This document shows, piece after piece, positions 1 through 6,106 of a stretch of 8,790 bases of DNA. The first letter of the stretch is position 1; each line of letters starts with the position of its first letter. This stretch comes from Geminicoccaceae bacterium (GTDB lineage: Bacteria > Pseudomonadota > Alphaproteobacteria > Geminicoccales > Geminicoccaceae), in the NCBI GenBank assembly GCA_030824835.1, contig JAPJRA010000112.1, positions 1 through 8,790 on the forward strand, given 5' to 3'. The notes below the pieces were generated by a model, which was given only the letters and a program-made list of their open reading frames with translations, searched no databases and was not told the origin of the DNA. The position numbers were made by a program, and so were the translations under genes.

Positions 1-574
1 CATCGGCACCCGCTCCTTGGTGTTCGTGACCGTCAGCACCGGCATCGGCGGCGGGGTGATCGCCGACAGACGGCTGCTGCACGGGCGGCGCGGGCTCGCC
101 GCGGAGATAGGTCACATGACGATCGCCGACGGCAGCGACGAGCCGTGCTTCTGCGGCGTGCGCGGCTGCTGGGAATCGCTCGCCTCCGGATCGGCCCTCG
201 ATCGCAGGGCGGCGCGGCTGGCCGCTGCCGGAGAGGCGCCGCTGCTGCGCGAGCTCGCCGGCACGGGGCCGGTGACCGGCCGGCACGTCACCCAGGCGGT
301 ACGGCAGGGTGATCGGCAGGCCGCGGCCCTGCTCGCCACCGAAGCGCGCTGGCTGGGCGTCGGGATCGTCAACCTCCTTCATCTCTATTCGCCCGAGTGC
401 GTGGTCGTGGGCGGCGGCCTCGGCAGTTGCCTCGACCTGTTGCAGGCGGGCATCGACGAGGTGGTCCGTGCGCGTGCGATGCCCGCCTACCGGGACGTGC
501 CGGTCGTCCCGGCGCAGCTGGGTCTCGATGCCGGCCTCGTGGGCGCCGCGAGCCTGGTCTTTGCCGGGCGCTAG
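1..574 (+). CDS. ROK family sugar kinase/regulator, C-terminal part (5' end outside window)
   Basis: The reading frame is open from base 2 to the TAG at 572-574, giving about 190 residues. It is the C-terminal half or two thirds of a ROK protein (family norm about 300 residues for kinases, about 400 for NagC/XylR-type repressors). Visible marks are the glycine-rich STGIGGG loop near the left edge, the AEIGH motif, whose His/Glu contact the sugar and zinc, and the ROK zinc-binding cluster CFCGVRGCWE around 146-175. A second glycine-rich stretch, VVVGGGL, follows near 400-420. The N-terminal ATP-binding DxGxT loop, or a winged helix if it is a repressor, would lie upstream of the window, so kinase and regulator cannot be told apart. 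Family knowledge suggests hexose, N-acetylhexosamine or N-acetylmannosamine phosphorylation in the cytoplasm. It converges on a DeoR-type repressor, a usual companion in sugar catabolic loci. Confidence 0.9.
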   Translation, partial: IGTRSLVFVTVSTGIGGGVIADRRLLHGRRGLAAEIGHMTIADGSDEPCFCGVRGCWESLASGSALDRRAARLAAAGEAPLLRELAGTGPVTGRHVTQAVRQGDRQAAALLATEARWLGVGIVNLLHLYSPECVVVGGGLGSCLDLLQAGIDEVVRARAMPAYRDVPVVPAQLGLDAGLVGAASLVFAGR

Positions 575-1395
575 CCCGGGCATACCAGGAGCTGTACCCC
601 TGCCCGGTCGAGGGCCGCCTGGATCTCTTCCGACGGCTTCTGGTCGGTCACCAGATGGTCGATGCGCTCGAACGACGCGATGGTGGCGAACGCGTTGACG
701 TTGAACTTGCTGCTGTCGGCGAGGACGATGGTGCGCTTGGCGACGGCGATCATCGCCGCCGTCTCAGTCGCCTCCTCAAGCCGCCCCATCGAGATGCCCG
801 TGGATGACAGGCCGGTCACCCCCAGAACGGCAGTGTCGGCGCTGATCCCGGCCACGGACGGGAAGCTGATCGGGCCGATGGTCACTTGCGAGATGCCCCA
901 GTAAAGCCCGCCCAGGATGTGGATCGCTCGCACACAGCTGTCTGGCGTCACCGCCGGCAGCCGCAGATTGTTGGTGACGACGGTGAGGTTGCGCCGATCG
1001 CCTAGCGCCGCCGCGAAATAGCAGGTGGTCGAGCCACCGTTCAGGATCAGGGTCTCACTGTCGCGCACCAATGTCGCCGCGTGCTGGGCGATTCGGCGCT
1101 TGGCCTCGACATGAGCGTCCATGCGCAGGCCGATGGTGGTGTCGACCTGGACGAGGTGGCTGTTGTCGATGGCCCCTCCGTGGGTGCGGACCAGCAGACC
1201 GCGCTGCTCCAGCAGATCCAGATCCCGACGGATGGTATCGCGCGAGACATCGAACAGGGCCACGAGCTCGGTGACCGTGACCTGCCCACGCTCCTGCAGC
1301 AGGCCGATCAACCGGCTCTGCCGCAGCGCCGGCAGAGCGACGCCACCCGACTCCGGCTCGGCGGCCAAACTCTCGCGGGGCGCGCTGTTCTTCAT
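571..1395 (-). CDS. DeoR/GlpR family transcriptional regulator
   Basis: This 274-residue protein matches the usual DeoR-family length (250-280). Residues 25-72 form the winged helix-turn-helix with the family signature DTIRRDL (53-59) and a following RTHGGAI wing. The C-terminal DeoRC domain has the sugar-phosphate-binding loop LNGGSTT (118-124), TNNL (141-144) and the ADSSKF block (226-231). It is expected to repress a sugar-metabolism operon and release DNA when a phosphorylated sugar binds. I chose the ATG at 1393-1395. An in-frame ATG at 1402-1404 would add three residues, and neither has a strong Shine-Dalgarno sequence. An open frame continues upstream to 1686, but that part overlaps the radical SAM gene and has no DeoR character. 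A perfect 7-bp inverted repeat (1398-1416) sits directly at the start and could be its own operator. It lies 55 bp downstream of the radical SAM stop, so co-transcription is possible. Confidence 0.92.
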   Translation of the reverse strand: MKNSAPRESLAAEPESGGVALPALRQSRLIGLLQERGQVTVTELVALFDVSRDTIRRDLDLLEQRGLLVRTHGGAIDNSHLVQVDTTIGLRMDAHVEAKRRIAQHAATLVRDSETLILNGGSTTCYFAAALGDRRNLTVVTNNLRLPAVTPDSCVRAIHILGGLYWGISQVTIGPISFPSVAGISADTAVLGVTGLSSTGISMGRLEEATETAAMIAVAKRTIVLADSSKFNVNAFATIASFERIDHLVTDQKPSEEIQAALDRAGVQLLVCPG

Positions 1396-1397
1396 GC

Positions 1398-1416
1398 GGC
1401 CCATCTTACATGGGCC
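1398..1416. repeat. Perfect inverted repeat at the start of the DeoR-family gene
   Basis: GGCCCAT (1398-1404) and ATGGGCC (1410-1416) are exact inverted copies separated by CTTAC. On the coding (minus) strand the repeat ends two bases before the ATG at 1395 and contains the alternative ATG at 1404. It could be an autoregulatory operator, or an RNA hairpin masking translation initiation. No T-tract follows on the minus strand, so it does not look like an intrinsic terminator of the upstream radical SAM gene. Function is inferred from position only. Confidence 0.45.
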
Positions 1417-1450
1417 TGAAGTTCCTGCCATGCCTCGTGGGCAGCCGCCG

Positions 1451-2485
1451 TCAGACGCGGTTCCCTTCGGCACCCCAGAAGCTGGAGGCCGCCCCGCCCA
1501 GGAGCGGATCGAGGCCGGCGGCCTCGAGCGTGCGGAAGGCGTGGTCACGGCGCACGATGAAGCGCTGCTGGCCGTAGATCGGGTAGCGCGCCTGATCGCT
1601 TTCGGGGCTGAAGTTGATGGTGATGATGTTGGCCCCGGCATCGAGGCCACGCACCTGCGCGCCGGGCGCCAGCGTCTCCAGGGCACTCACGGTCGGGATC
1701 AGGGCCGCCGGGTTGACCAGCCGCATGACCGCCAGCACGTTCAGCGTGGTGTCGATGTCGCCCGCGTCGGCGTCGGCGAGCGGCGTGTCCCTGGCCGGCA
1801 CGAATGGGCTGGCGCTGGTCATCCTGGCGCCGAGTGCCGGAGCCAGCAGGATGTCGTCCGCCAGCGAGGCCATGCTCTGCCCCGGCAGGCCGACGATGGT
1901 GCCCAGGCCCAGGCGGAAGCCCAGCGCCACCAGATCCCGTGCCGCAGCCAAGCGGACGTCGAGGCTCGAGCCGCGCATCGCCTGGTGCAGGTCTGGATCG
2001 GAGGTCTCCTGTTTCAGGATGTAGCTGTCCGCTCCCTGCCGCCGAAGATAGGCGTACTCGTCGTGCGTCTTGTCGCCGAGGCACAGCAGCACCTCGACCT
2101 CGCCGCCGAACTCCTGTCTGACCTCGGGAATGATCTCGCCCACCGTGCGGGTCGTGCGCGGGACGTCGCCACCCTGGAAGGCCACGATGCCGAGCCCCGC
2201 CTCGCGCACGCGTCGGGCCGACGCCAGCAGTTCGTCGCCCTGGCGGTAATAGCGCTCGATCCGGTTGGAGATCCGCATCGGGCAGTAGTGGCAATCCTTC
2301 ATGCAGGCACTGGTCACCTCGATCACCCCGCGCACGACCGCGTGGCGCCCGAATGCCGCGTCGCGGATCTCGCGTGCGGCCGCGAACAGGGCCTGCTGGG
2401 CGGCACCCCGGGCGGGGAGCAGGGAGATGATCCGCTCGCGGGACAGCGTCCGGCCGAGCTGCTCGGGGGCGAGGCTGGAAGGCAC
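1451..2485 (-). CDS. Radical SAM protein, HydE/PylB/BioB-like
   Basis: With the chosen start this is 344 residues, the usual size of HydE/PylB-type radical SAM enzymes (about 350). The [4Fe-4S] cluster motif is CMKDCHYC (Cys61, Cys65, Cys68). HydE-type blocks follow in order: KQETSD (158-163), VGLPGQ (198-203), PFVPARDTPL (227-236) and GANIITINFSP (284-294). The enzyme should cleave S-adenosylmethionine to start a radical reaction. Relatives include the [FeFe]-hydrogenase maturase HydE, methylornithine synthase PylB and biotin synthase, and the substrate here cannot be read from sequence. I chose the GTG at 2483-2485 because GGAGGA lies 5 bases upstream (2491-2496). An ATG at 2585-2587 would add 34 Arg/Pro/Val-rich residues of no recognisable kind and almost abolish the gap to the divergent deacetylase. 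No hydF, hydG, pyl or bio partner is next to it. Confidence 0.87.
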   Translation of the reverse strand: MPSSLAPEQLGRTLSRERIISLLPARGAAQQALFAAAREIRDAAFGRHAVVRGVIEVTSACMKDCHYCPMRISNRIERYYRQGDELLASARRVREAGLGIVAFQGGDVPRTTRTVGEIIPEVRQEFGGEVEVLLCLGDKTHDEYAYLRRQGADSYILKQETSDPDLHQAMRGSSLDVRLAAARDLVALGFRLGLGTIVGLPGQSMASLADDILLAPALGARMTSASPFVPARDTPLADADAGDIDTTLNVLAVMRLVNPAALIPTVSALETLAPGAQVRGLDAGANIITINFSPESDQARYPIYGQQRFIVRRDHAFRTLEAAGLDPLLGGAASSFWGAEGNRV

Positions 2486-2490
2486 CGGCG

Positions 2491-2496
2491 TCCTCC
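2491..2496 (-). promoter_or_regulatory. Shine-Dalgarno sequence deciding the radical SAM start
   Basis: The plus strand reads TCCTCC, which is GGAGGA on the coding strand. It lies 5 bases before the GTG at 2485 and is the strongest ribosome-binding site near this gene, which favours the 344-residue over the 378-residue product. Confidence 0.6.
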
Positions 2497-2527
2497 GGCG
2501 AGGTGAATGGACAACGCGGCCCGTGCG

Positions 2528-2557
2528 CTTGTCACGAACTGGCCCGGCGACCAATAT
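2528..2557 (+). promoter_or_regulatory. Candidate promoter for the polysaccharide deacetylase
   Basis: CTTGTC at 2528-2533 and CAATAT at 2552-2557 are separated by 18 bases. Each differs at one position from the alphaproteobacterial housekeeping pattern CTTGAC/CTATAT. It lies in the divergent gap between the radical SAM gene (start 2485) and the deacetylase (start 2611), and would give a leader of about 45 bases. This is a visual match only, with no transcript evidence. Confidence 0.33.
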
Positions 2558-2610
2558 CCGGCCGCGCGGCGCGATCACTAGGCTCATTGCAGGTTTGGTT
2601 CCACCCCCCG

Positions 2611-3474
2611 ATGCGAACCCAGGATTTCCGACCGTTGCCGGAGCGCATCACCTTCACGGTCGATGTGGAGGATCACGTCGGCACGGCCGGCAATAGGTCA
2701 CGCTATGTCGCCATGACCCGGCGCGTGCTCGATTTCCTGGACGAACGGCAAGCCGTCGGCACATTCTTCATCGTCGGCGACATCGCCGAGCGGACGCCGG
2801 GGCTCGTGCGTGAGATCGCTGCGCGCGGCCACGAGATCGCCTCGCATTCCCACCGCCACGTCACCCTGCCCGACCGCCGCGACGCGGGCTTCGCTGGGGT
2901 CTTGGCCGACAGCCGCAGGCGCCTGGAAGACCTCGCCGGCGCCCCCGTGCAAGGCTTCCGCGCGCCGCAGTTCTCGCTGGTGCCGGCCTCCGCCTGGGCG
3001 CTCGATGCGCTGGCCGAAGCCGGCTTCACCTATTCGTCCAGCATCGTCCCCGGCAAGGGCATCGGCTGCGGCTGGCCGGGAGCGCCGAGCGAGCCCTTCC
3101 TGTGGCGCAACGGGCTGCTCGAGCTGCCCTGCCCCGTAGGCAAGGTCGCGGTGTTTCGGCTGCCATTCCTGGGCGGCATGTACTTGCGCTACCTGCCACC
3201 CTGGCGCCTGCGGCAGGCCTCGCGCTGGCGCTCGACGGACATCATGTGGACCTATTGCCACCCTTACGATTTCGACACCGAGGAGCCGTTCCGCCGGCTG
3301 CCCGGTCGAAGCATGACCTCCAGCTTCTTCCTGTGGTGGAATCGCGGCCAGACCCTGCATCGGCTCGACGTCATCTTGCGCGGCCGCAGAACCGCCGCCT
3401 TCCGCGACCTGCTGGCCGAGCTCAGCGCCGCGGCGCGGCCGTTCGATCCGCCCATCGCCGGCGCAGAAGCATAG
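2611..3474 (+). CDS. NodB-like polysaccharide deacetylase (carbohydrate esterase 4 type)
   Basis: This 287-residue protein has the three NodB-homology motifs in order. Motif 1 is TVDVED (16-21, supplying the acidic base and metal ligand), motif 2 is HSHRH (79-83, with the metal-binding His pair H79/H83), and motif 3 is RAPQF (117-121). A C-terminal YCHPYDFD block (215-222) is typical of the DVED-type deacetylases found beside exopolysaccharide and glycolipid genes, as opposed to the NodB/PgdA type. The predicted reaction is metal-dependent removal of an N- or O-acetyl group from a sugar. No signal peptide is evident, so it may act on a cytoplasmic or inner-face lipid-linked sugar. I chose the ATG at 2611 because homology begins at about residue 12. 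The frame is open to an upstream ATG at 2503, but those 36 residues look non-coding. The ribosome-binding site is weak. Its 3' end overlaps the convergent glycosyltransferase by 53 bp. Confidence 0.88.
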   Translation: MRTQDFRPLPERITFTVDVEDHVGTAGNRSRYVAMTRRVLDFLDERQAVGTFFIVGDIAERTPGLVREIAARGHEIASHSHRHVTLPDRRDAGFAGVLADSRRRLEDLAGAPVQGFRAPQFSLVPASAWALDALAEAGFTYSSSIVPGKGIGCGWPGAPSEPFLWRNGLLELPCPVGKVAVFRLPFLGGMYLRYLPPWRLRQASRWRSTDIMWTYCHPYDFDTEEPFRRLPGRSMTSSFFLWWNRGQTLHRLDVILRGRRTAAFRDLLAELSAAARPFDPPIAGAEA

Positions 3475-4201
3475 GCAGACGTACCAGCGTCCCGCCGACC
3501 AGACGGAGGTGCATCCAGGTCAGCAGCAGGTTGTCACGACCATAATGGAAGTGGGAGACGCCGCCCTCGTCGGCGCGCAGGTAGCGCACCTTGGCCTCGA
3601 GATTGACCGGCTGCACGCCGCGCCAGCACAGCCGGACCGCCGCTTCTGGATCGAAGTCGAACCGGCGCATCCATCGGCAGCCGGCCATGATCTCGACCAG
3701 AGGGTCGATCGGGTAGACCCGAAAGCCGAATAGCGAATCGCCGATCTCGCCGCCCAGGGTCTCCAAGCGCGCCCACCAGTTCGAGATTCGGCGACCCTTG
3801 ACCCGCAGCGCCGGAGCCGCGGCATCGAACACCGGCAACCCCAGGATCATGGCCTCGGGCCGTGCCTCGGACGCGGCCATGAACGAGGGAATGCTGGCGG
3901 CCGGATGCTGGGCGTCTGAATCCATCGTCAGGGCGTGGCTGAAGCCCTGTACCTGCGCCTCCCGCAGGCCGCGCAGTACCGCAGCACCCTTGCCCTGGTT
4001 CGGCGACTGCACCAGCACGGTGAGGCCGGGATCCTCGTGGGCCAGCGCCAGTAGCGCCTCGCCGGTGCCATCCGTGCTGCCATCGACCACCACCCAGACC
4101 GGGTTCCAATACCGCCGCGCTTCGCGAACGGTATGCACGACCCTGGGTCCGGAGTTGTAGCTGGGAATGAGGACGAGATGCGTCCTGGACGGCTGCGTCA
4201 A
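3422..4201 (-). CDS. Family 2 glycosyltransferase (DPM/DPG synthase-like, aryl-polyene-cluster type)
   Basis: This 259-residue GT-A fold enzyme has the nucleotide-sugar-binding DGSTDGT (40-46), NQGKG (68-72) and the metal-binding DSDAQHP (94-100). Downstream blocks SLFGFRVYP (156-164), FDFDPE (181-186) and DEGGVSHFHYG (211-221) resemble the glycosyltransferase domain that, in many aryl polyene clusters, is fused to an LpxL-type acyltransferase. Here it is a stand-alone protein without predicted membrane helices. The likely role is sugar transfer onto a lipid or polyene acceptor at the inner membrane. The start is a TTG (4199-4201) overlapping the upstream acyltransferase stop as TTGA, so translation should be coupled. 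No later start fits, because the homology begins within the first ten residues. It is the last gene of the leftward operon, and its end overlaps the deacetylase 3' end. Confidence 0.88.
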   Translation of the reverse strand: MTQPSRTHLVLIPSYNSGPRVVHTVREARRYWNPVWVVVDGSTDGTGEALLALAHEDPGLTVLVQSPNQGKGAAVLRGLREAQVQGFSHALTMDSDAQHPAASIPSFMAASEARPEAMILGLPVFDAAAPALRVKGRRISNWWARLETLGGEIGDSLFGFRVYPIDPLVEIMAGCRWMRRFDFDPEAAVRLCWRGVQPVNLEAKVRYLRADEGGVSHFHYGRDNLLLTWMHLRLVGGTLVRLPMLLRRRWADRTAAPRR

Positions 4202-5025
4202 TGGAATGGCGGGCGCCCGTGGCGTGATGCGGTCAGCTCGTCGCGAAAGTAGCCTTCGAGCACGCCAACGAACTGCTTGACGTCACCGTCGACCTCGAAG
4301 CGCTGCCCGAGGCGCACCCGATACTCGAGCGGCATGTCCGGCTTCTTGAGCAAGGGCCAGCCTTTGTTGAGAAATGGCGAGTTGGTCTCGATGAACACGG
4401 TCTGGACTGGAACGCCCGCCATCTTGGCCATGAGCGCGAAGCCGCCACGAAACGGATTGACCGGCCAGGAGGTGGTCCGAGTCCCTTCGGGAAAGAGCAA
4501 CAACTGCTGGCCTTGCTGCAGCTTGTCGATCGCCAGCTTGGTGAGTTTGATCGGGGTGTCGTTGCGGATGAACCCCGCCATCCGCATGCCGCCGCCCAGC
4601 AGCGGATTGTCCCACAGCTCGGCTTTGCTGATGCAGACGATCCGCGGCAGGCGCGAGATGATCATGACTGCATCGAGCATCGTCGGATGATTGGGAGCGA
4701 TGATGATGCCGCCGTCGCGGTAGAGCTGGTCCAACTCGGTGAGATCCAGCTTCACCTTGCCGCCCATGCCGAGGACGCCCATGTAGCATCGTGACGCGGC
4801 CATCACCATGCGTGGCCCGATCGCTTGGCTCACCTTCAGCGGCAGGATCGCATAGAGGACCGAGCCGACCAGGCTCCAGACGCCGGTGATCACGGCAAAG
4901 GCGAGCAGCGCTCCATAGTAAAACATCACCTCGTACAAGTAGCTCAAAAAGCCCGGTGACTGCCCGAGCTGACGCTTGAAACCCTTGCTCTCGGGCTCCA
5001 GCACCGACTCCCGATCCGGCGTCAT
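4198..5025 (-). CDS. PlsC-type lysophospholipid acyltransferase (1-acyl-glycerol-3-phosphate acyltransferase family)
   Basis: This 275-residue membrane-associated acyltransferase has the catalytic NHPTMLD block (112-118, the HX4D motif) and the substrate-binding FPEGTR block (178-183). One long hydrophobic segment (about 33-61) anchors it to the inner membrane. It would transfer an acyl group from acyl-ACP or acyl-CoA to a hydroxyl of a lipid or glycolipid. In the aryl polyene context a PlsC-type enzyme (compare ApeD) is thought to help build the lipid anchor of the pigment. I chose the ATG at 5023-5025 because it overlaps the methyltransferase stop as ATGA, which implies translational coupling. 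An ATG three codons upstream (5034) is possible, and the longer open frame to 5133 lies inside the methyltransferase gene. It overlaps the next gene by four bases. Confidence 0.91.
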   Translation of the reverse strand: MTPDRESVLEPESKGFKRQLGQSPGFLSYLYEVMFYYGALLAFAVITGVWSLVGSVLYAILPLKVSQAIGPRMVMAASRCYMGVLGMGGKVKLDLTELDQLYRDGGIIIAPNHPTMLDAVMIISRLPRIVCISKAELWDNPLLGGGMRMAGFIRNDTPIKLTKLAIDKLQQGQQLLLFPEGTRTTSWPVNPFRGGFALMAKMAGVPVQTVFIETNSPFLNKGWPLLKKPDMPLEYRVRLGQRFEVDGDVKQFVGVLEGYFRDELTASRHGRPPFH

Positions 5026-5813
5026 GCGCGGCATCCCATGTAGGCACGGAGGATGCCGTACTGTACCGTGGAACGCACCTCGCTCAGATCCGCCCCCCAC
5101 ATCGCGGCAAGAATGACCTCCGGCGAGACACAACCGTCGATCGTATCCCAGTAATAGCGCATCAGCATCTTCGCGTCACTGCTGCCGGTCGTGAGCAACG
5201 AAATCCAGGGCAGTAGCCGGCCCAGATAGAGCCGCATCATCGCGTGGCTCCACCAGTCGTTCGGGCGGCTGAGCTCCAGCACCAGCAGCGTGCCGCCGGG
5301 GCGCAGCACGCGGGCGAGCTCGCGAAACAGGAGGCTCAAATCGCTAACGTGGCGTAGACCATAGCCGACGCTCACGAGGTCGAAACTGTCGCACGCGAAG
5401 GGCAGCGCTTCGGCCTGGCCGCCCACCAGCGCATTCGCGGCGCCGGCGCGTCTCGCCTGCTCCAGCATGCCCGAGCTGATGTCAAGGCCGACGACGAGGC
5501 CACGTCCACCGAGCAGACGCCGCGCCTCGCGGGCCACCTGACCGGTGCCGATCGCCACGTCGAGGACCCGCATCCCCGGGCGTAGGCCGGCCTCGACCAG
5601 CATCTCGCGGCGATAGCGACGGCCGGCACCGAAGGACATCACCGCATTAATGCGGTCATAATGCCGAGCCGACCGGTCGAACAGCTCGCGGACATAGGCC
5701 GGGCGCTGTTCCGCCGAGCCGTAATAATGCGACAGCAACGGGTGCGGCGCCACACCGGGTGCCGCCGGCGGTATCGCCGCCGGTCGGGGCGAGGACAACC
5801 CGCTTGCGGTCAT
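5022..5813 (-). CDS. UbiE/COQ5-like SAM-dependent methyltransferase
   Basis: This 263-residue class I methyltransferase has motif I VLDVAIGTGQVA (83-94), the acidic post-I region LDISSGML (110-117), YGLRHVSD (151-158, compare UbiE) and LRPGG (170-174). The first 25 residues are Pro/Ala-rich and probably disordered. Family members C-methylate quinone precursors. In aryl polyene clusters a methyltransferase (ApeB) methylates the aryl head group, which is the preferred reading here because the neighbours are not ubiquinone genes. A true menaquinone/ubiquinone methyltransferase cannot be excluded from the domain alone. I chose the ATG at 5811-5813 because GGGAGA (5821-5826 on the plus strand as TCTCCC) precedes it by 7 bases. 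A GTG at 5829-5831 would add six residues. It is the first gene of the leftward operon and faces the divergent promoter region. Confidence 0.88.
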   Translation of the reverse strand: MTASGLSSPRPAAIPPAAPGVAPHPLLSHYYGSAEQRPAYVRELFDRSARHYDRINAVMSFGAGRRYRREMLVEAGLRPGMRVLDVAIGTGQVAREARRLLGGRGLVVGLDISSGMLEQARRAGAANALVGGQAEALPFACDSFDLVSVGYGLRHVSDLSLLFRELARVLRPGGTLLVLELSRPNDWWSHAMMRLYLGRLLPWISLLTTGSSDAKMLMRYYWDTIDGCVSPEVILAAMWGADLSEVRSTVQYGILRAYMGCRA

Positions 5814-5991
5814 TCTGTTCTCTCCCGCCACACCTTCCCCCGAGAACCGGGTGGTCTCACTCGCTGCCGCCCGTGTGTCACAGCCGCACTATCTCCCCGA
5901 TATCACCGCCCGTCGTCCAGCCTCCACATCGAACGCAGCGATCGTTGCAGGTGGTAGCCTTGCGAGATGATCGCGACTTGGATAGGGTCCA

Positions 5992-6011
5992 GCCAGCCAT
6001 GCCAAGCTGGC
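5992..6011. repeat. Inverted repeat in the divergent promoter region, possible operator
   Basis: GCCAGC (5992-5997) and GCTGGC (6006-6011) are exact inverted copies around an 8-base centre. They lie just downstream of the weak rightward promoter candidate, where a repressor would block transcription. A 6-bp arm in GC-rich DNA can occur by chance, so this is only a candidate. Confidence 0.22.
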
Positions 6012-6076
6012 CCATCAAGACCTGCGGCATTGGCACGATGGGAAGATCAGGCGCATTCGGCCCCAACGCGGGGGCT

Positions 6077-6083
6077 AGGAGAT
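6077..6083 (+). promoter_or_regulatory. Strong Shine-Dalgarno match upstream of the carrier protein
   Basis: AGGAGAT is one mismatch from the AGGAGGT consensus. It is 5 bases from an in-frame TTG (6089-6091) but 23 bases from the ATG at 6107 favoured by homology. Either the true start is TTG and the protein is six residues longer, or the match is incidental. Confidence 0.4.
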
Positions 6084-6106
6084 TTTGGTTGGGTTCCTTG
6101 TCGCCG

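Larger units (their letters stand above)
5814..6106. promoter_or_regulatory. Divergent intergenic promoter region between the two operons
   Basis: These 293 bases separate the first genes of the leftward (methyltransferase) and rightward (carrier protein) operons, so promoters for both should lie here. A weak rightward candidate is TTGCGA (5960-5965) with TAGGGT (5983-5988) at 17-base spacing. I found no convincing leftward promoter. The region also holds a 6-bp inverted repeat (5992-6011), a small GAGA...TCTC hairpin-like element with a bulged A (5842-5858), and AGGAGAT (6077-6083). The frames open through it lack any recognisable protein. Confidence 0.5.

Noticed and set aside
1425..1444. 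CTGCC...GGCAG inverted repeat just after the radical SAM stop as a terminator
   Set aside because: The stem is only 5 bp and no T-tract follows on the minus strand.
1121..2506. Long plus-strand open frame (461 codons) across the DeoR and radical SAM genes
   Set aside because: It is antisense to two genes with clear family motifs, has an Arg/Gln/His-rich composition typical of high-GC shadow frames, and has no recognisable domain.
5760..5786. GCCGCCGG-rich palindromic stretch in the methyltransferase N-terminus
   Set aside because: It is explained by low-complexity Ala/Pro/Gly codons in GC-rich coding sequence.
5842..5858. GAGAACC-GGGT-GGTCTC hairpin in the methyltransferase leader
   Set aside because: The stem is short with a bulged A, and there is no supporting signal that it is an operator, riboswitch or terminator.
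6031..6046. TGGCAC resembling the -24 element of a sigma-54 promoter upstream of the carrier protein
   Set aside because: The required -12 TTGC element is absent at the correct spacing.
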